Assembly (NCBI GenBank): GCA_002453315.1
Contig: DKGO01000144.1
Span: 1-36,356, forward strand
Length of the DNA: 36,356 nt
Direction: 5' to 3'
From: Caryophanales bacterium UBA6768
GTDB lineage: Bacteria; Bacillota; Bacilli; Bacillales_D; Amphibacillaceae
Position 1 is the stretch's first letter, and the number at the start of each line of letters is the position of its first letter. The translations under genes and the position numbers were made by a program. The notes beneath the pieces were generated by a model. The model was not told the origin of the DNA. It did no database searches and was given only the letters and a program-made list of their open reading frames with translations. Shown in pieces: positions 35,719 through 36,356 of this stretch.

Positions 35719-36356
35719 TGGATATGAAAGAAGTTAAAGTTGGTATTGTTGGAATTGGGCGGTTGGGATCGCAACATGCGGAAAATCTAGCTTATAGAAT
35801 TCAAAATTGCAAGCTAACAGCCGTATGCAGTATAAGGGAAGAGGAAGTTAAAAATGCACAGGATAAGTGGGATATTCCTTATTCGTATACTGATTATGAT
35901 AAAATGCTAGAAAATAAGGATCTTGATGCAATATTCATTTCTTCCCCATCTAGTAATCATTGTCATCAAATTAAAAAAGCACTAGAAGCAGGTTTTCATG
36001 TTTTTAGTGAAAAACCGCTAGGACTATATTTGGATGAAGCCTATGACGTTCGAGAAAAGGTTAACAAATTTAAGGATCAAATATTTATGTTAGGGTTTAT
36101 GAGGAGATATGATCAATCGTATTTGGAAGCAAAGCACCATATAGATGAAGGTGCTATAGGAGAGCCTATTTATATACGTTGCTATGGGCTAGATCCAGCT
36201 AAACAAATGGATAGGTTTCTTAAATATGCAAAAAAGAATGATAGTGGTGGATTATTTTTAGATATGGCTATTCATGACTTTGATTTAGCTCGTTGGTATT
36301 TAGGAACGGAAGCCCGGAAAGTATGGGCGATTGGCGGCAATTATACTCGCCCAGAA
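35718..36356 (+). CDS. Gfo/Idh/MocA-family dehydrogenase, partial at window end (IolG/IolX-like)
   Basis: The frame opens with ATG at 35718 and runs without a stop to the window edge (213 codons seen). It has the Rossmann motif GIVGIGRLGSQHAENL, SEKPLG with the catalytic lysine, and FLDMAIHDFDLARWYLG with the active-site Asp/His pair. It is a second inositol-type dehydrogenase distinct from the one at 26814. Candidates are scyllo-inositol or another stereoisomer dehydrogenase, or a D-chiro/1-keto form. It belongs to the iol operon through its overlap with iolE. Confidence 0.88.
   Translation, partial: MDMKEVKVGIVGIGRLGSQHAENLAYRIQNCKLTAVCSIREEEVKNAQDKWDIPYSYTDYDKMLENKDLDAIFISSPSSNHCHQIKKALEAGFHVFSEKPLGLYLDEAYDVREKVNKFKDQIFMLGFMRRYDQSYLEAKHHIDEGAIGEPIYIRCYGLDPAKQMDRFLKYAKKNDSGGLFLDMAIHDFDLARWYLGTEARKVWAIGGNYTRPE

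Overview
The window looks like chromosomal DNA from an AT-rich, low-GC Gram-positive bacterium of the family Bacillaceae (Bacillales). The evidence is the gene order ctaC-ctaD-ctaE-ctaF-ctaG followed by ylbC, ylbF, ylbG, rsmD, coaD, ylbJ, ylbL, ylbM/tmcAL, ylbN, rpmF, an rsfA/ylbO-like gene and ylbP. This matches the Bacillus subtilis cta-ylb region, with ylbD, ylbE and ylbK absent. Ribosome-binding sites are strong GGAGG types. At least twelve genes appear to start with GTG or TTG. The genus cannot be named from this sequence.

Layout. (1) 674-6793: a caa3-type cytochrome c oxidase operon (ctaCDEF) closed by a clear terminator, then a structured intergenic repeat, then the oxidase maturation genes ctaG and a DUF420/CtaM gene. 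(2) 7072-18349: conserved housekeeping 'ylb' genes. They cover a CAP-domain protein, RicF/YlbF, 16S rRNA methylation (RsmD), coenzyme A synthesis (CoaD), a YlbJ membrane protein, a Lon-like protease (YlbL), tRNA(Met) acetylation (TmcAL), DUF177 and ribosomal protein L32. A crotonase, a sporulation regulator and a GNAT protein follow. (3) 18350-19539: a boundary zone with no intact gene. It holds a nested inverted repeat, the decayed remains of an inositol-monophosphatase gene, and a dense regulatory region with two LacI-type operators, a perfect catabolite-response (cre) match and two candidate promoters. (4) 19540-36356: an inositol catabolic island. It has two parts. The upstream part has a HAD phosphatase, a xylose-isomerase-like TIM-barrel protein, an intact inositol-monophosphatase-family enzyme, and an ABC importer of the ferric/sugar-phosphate (Fbp/Afu) type made of lipoprotein, fused double permease and ATPase. 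The downstream part is an iol pathway, iolG-iolB-(mgtC)-iolC-iolJ-iolA-iolD-iolE, ending in a second Gfo/Idh/MocA dehydrogenase cut by the window edge.

How they may work together. Both halves of the island carry the same TTAAGCGCTTA operator core, each just downstream of a promoter-like sequence. They are therefore likely one regulon controlled by a LacI-family protein encoded outside the window, plus CcpA. The most interesting inference is that the upstream half imports a phosphorylated inositol (or related cyclitol phosphate) by the ABC system and removes the phosphate inside the cell. The free cyclitol would then pass to IolG, E, D, B, C, J and A and end as acetyl-CoA plus dihydroxyacetone phosphate. 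No IolT/IolF-type free-inositol permease and no IolR is seen in the window. The substrate assignment is inference from gene context.
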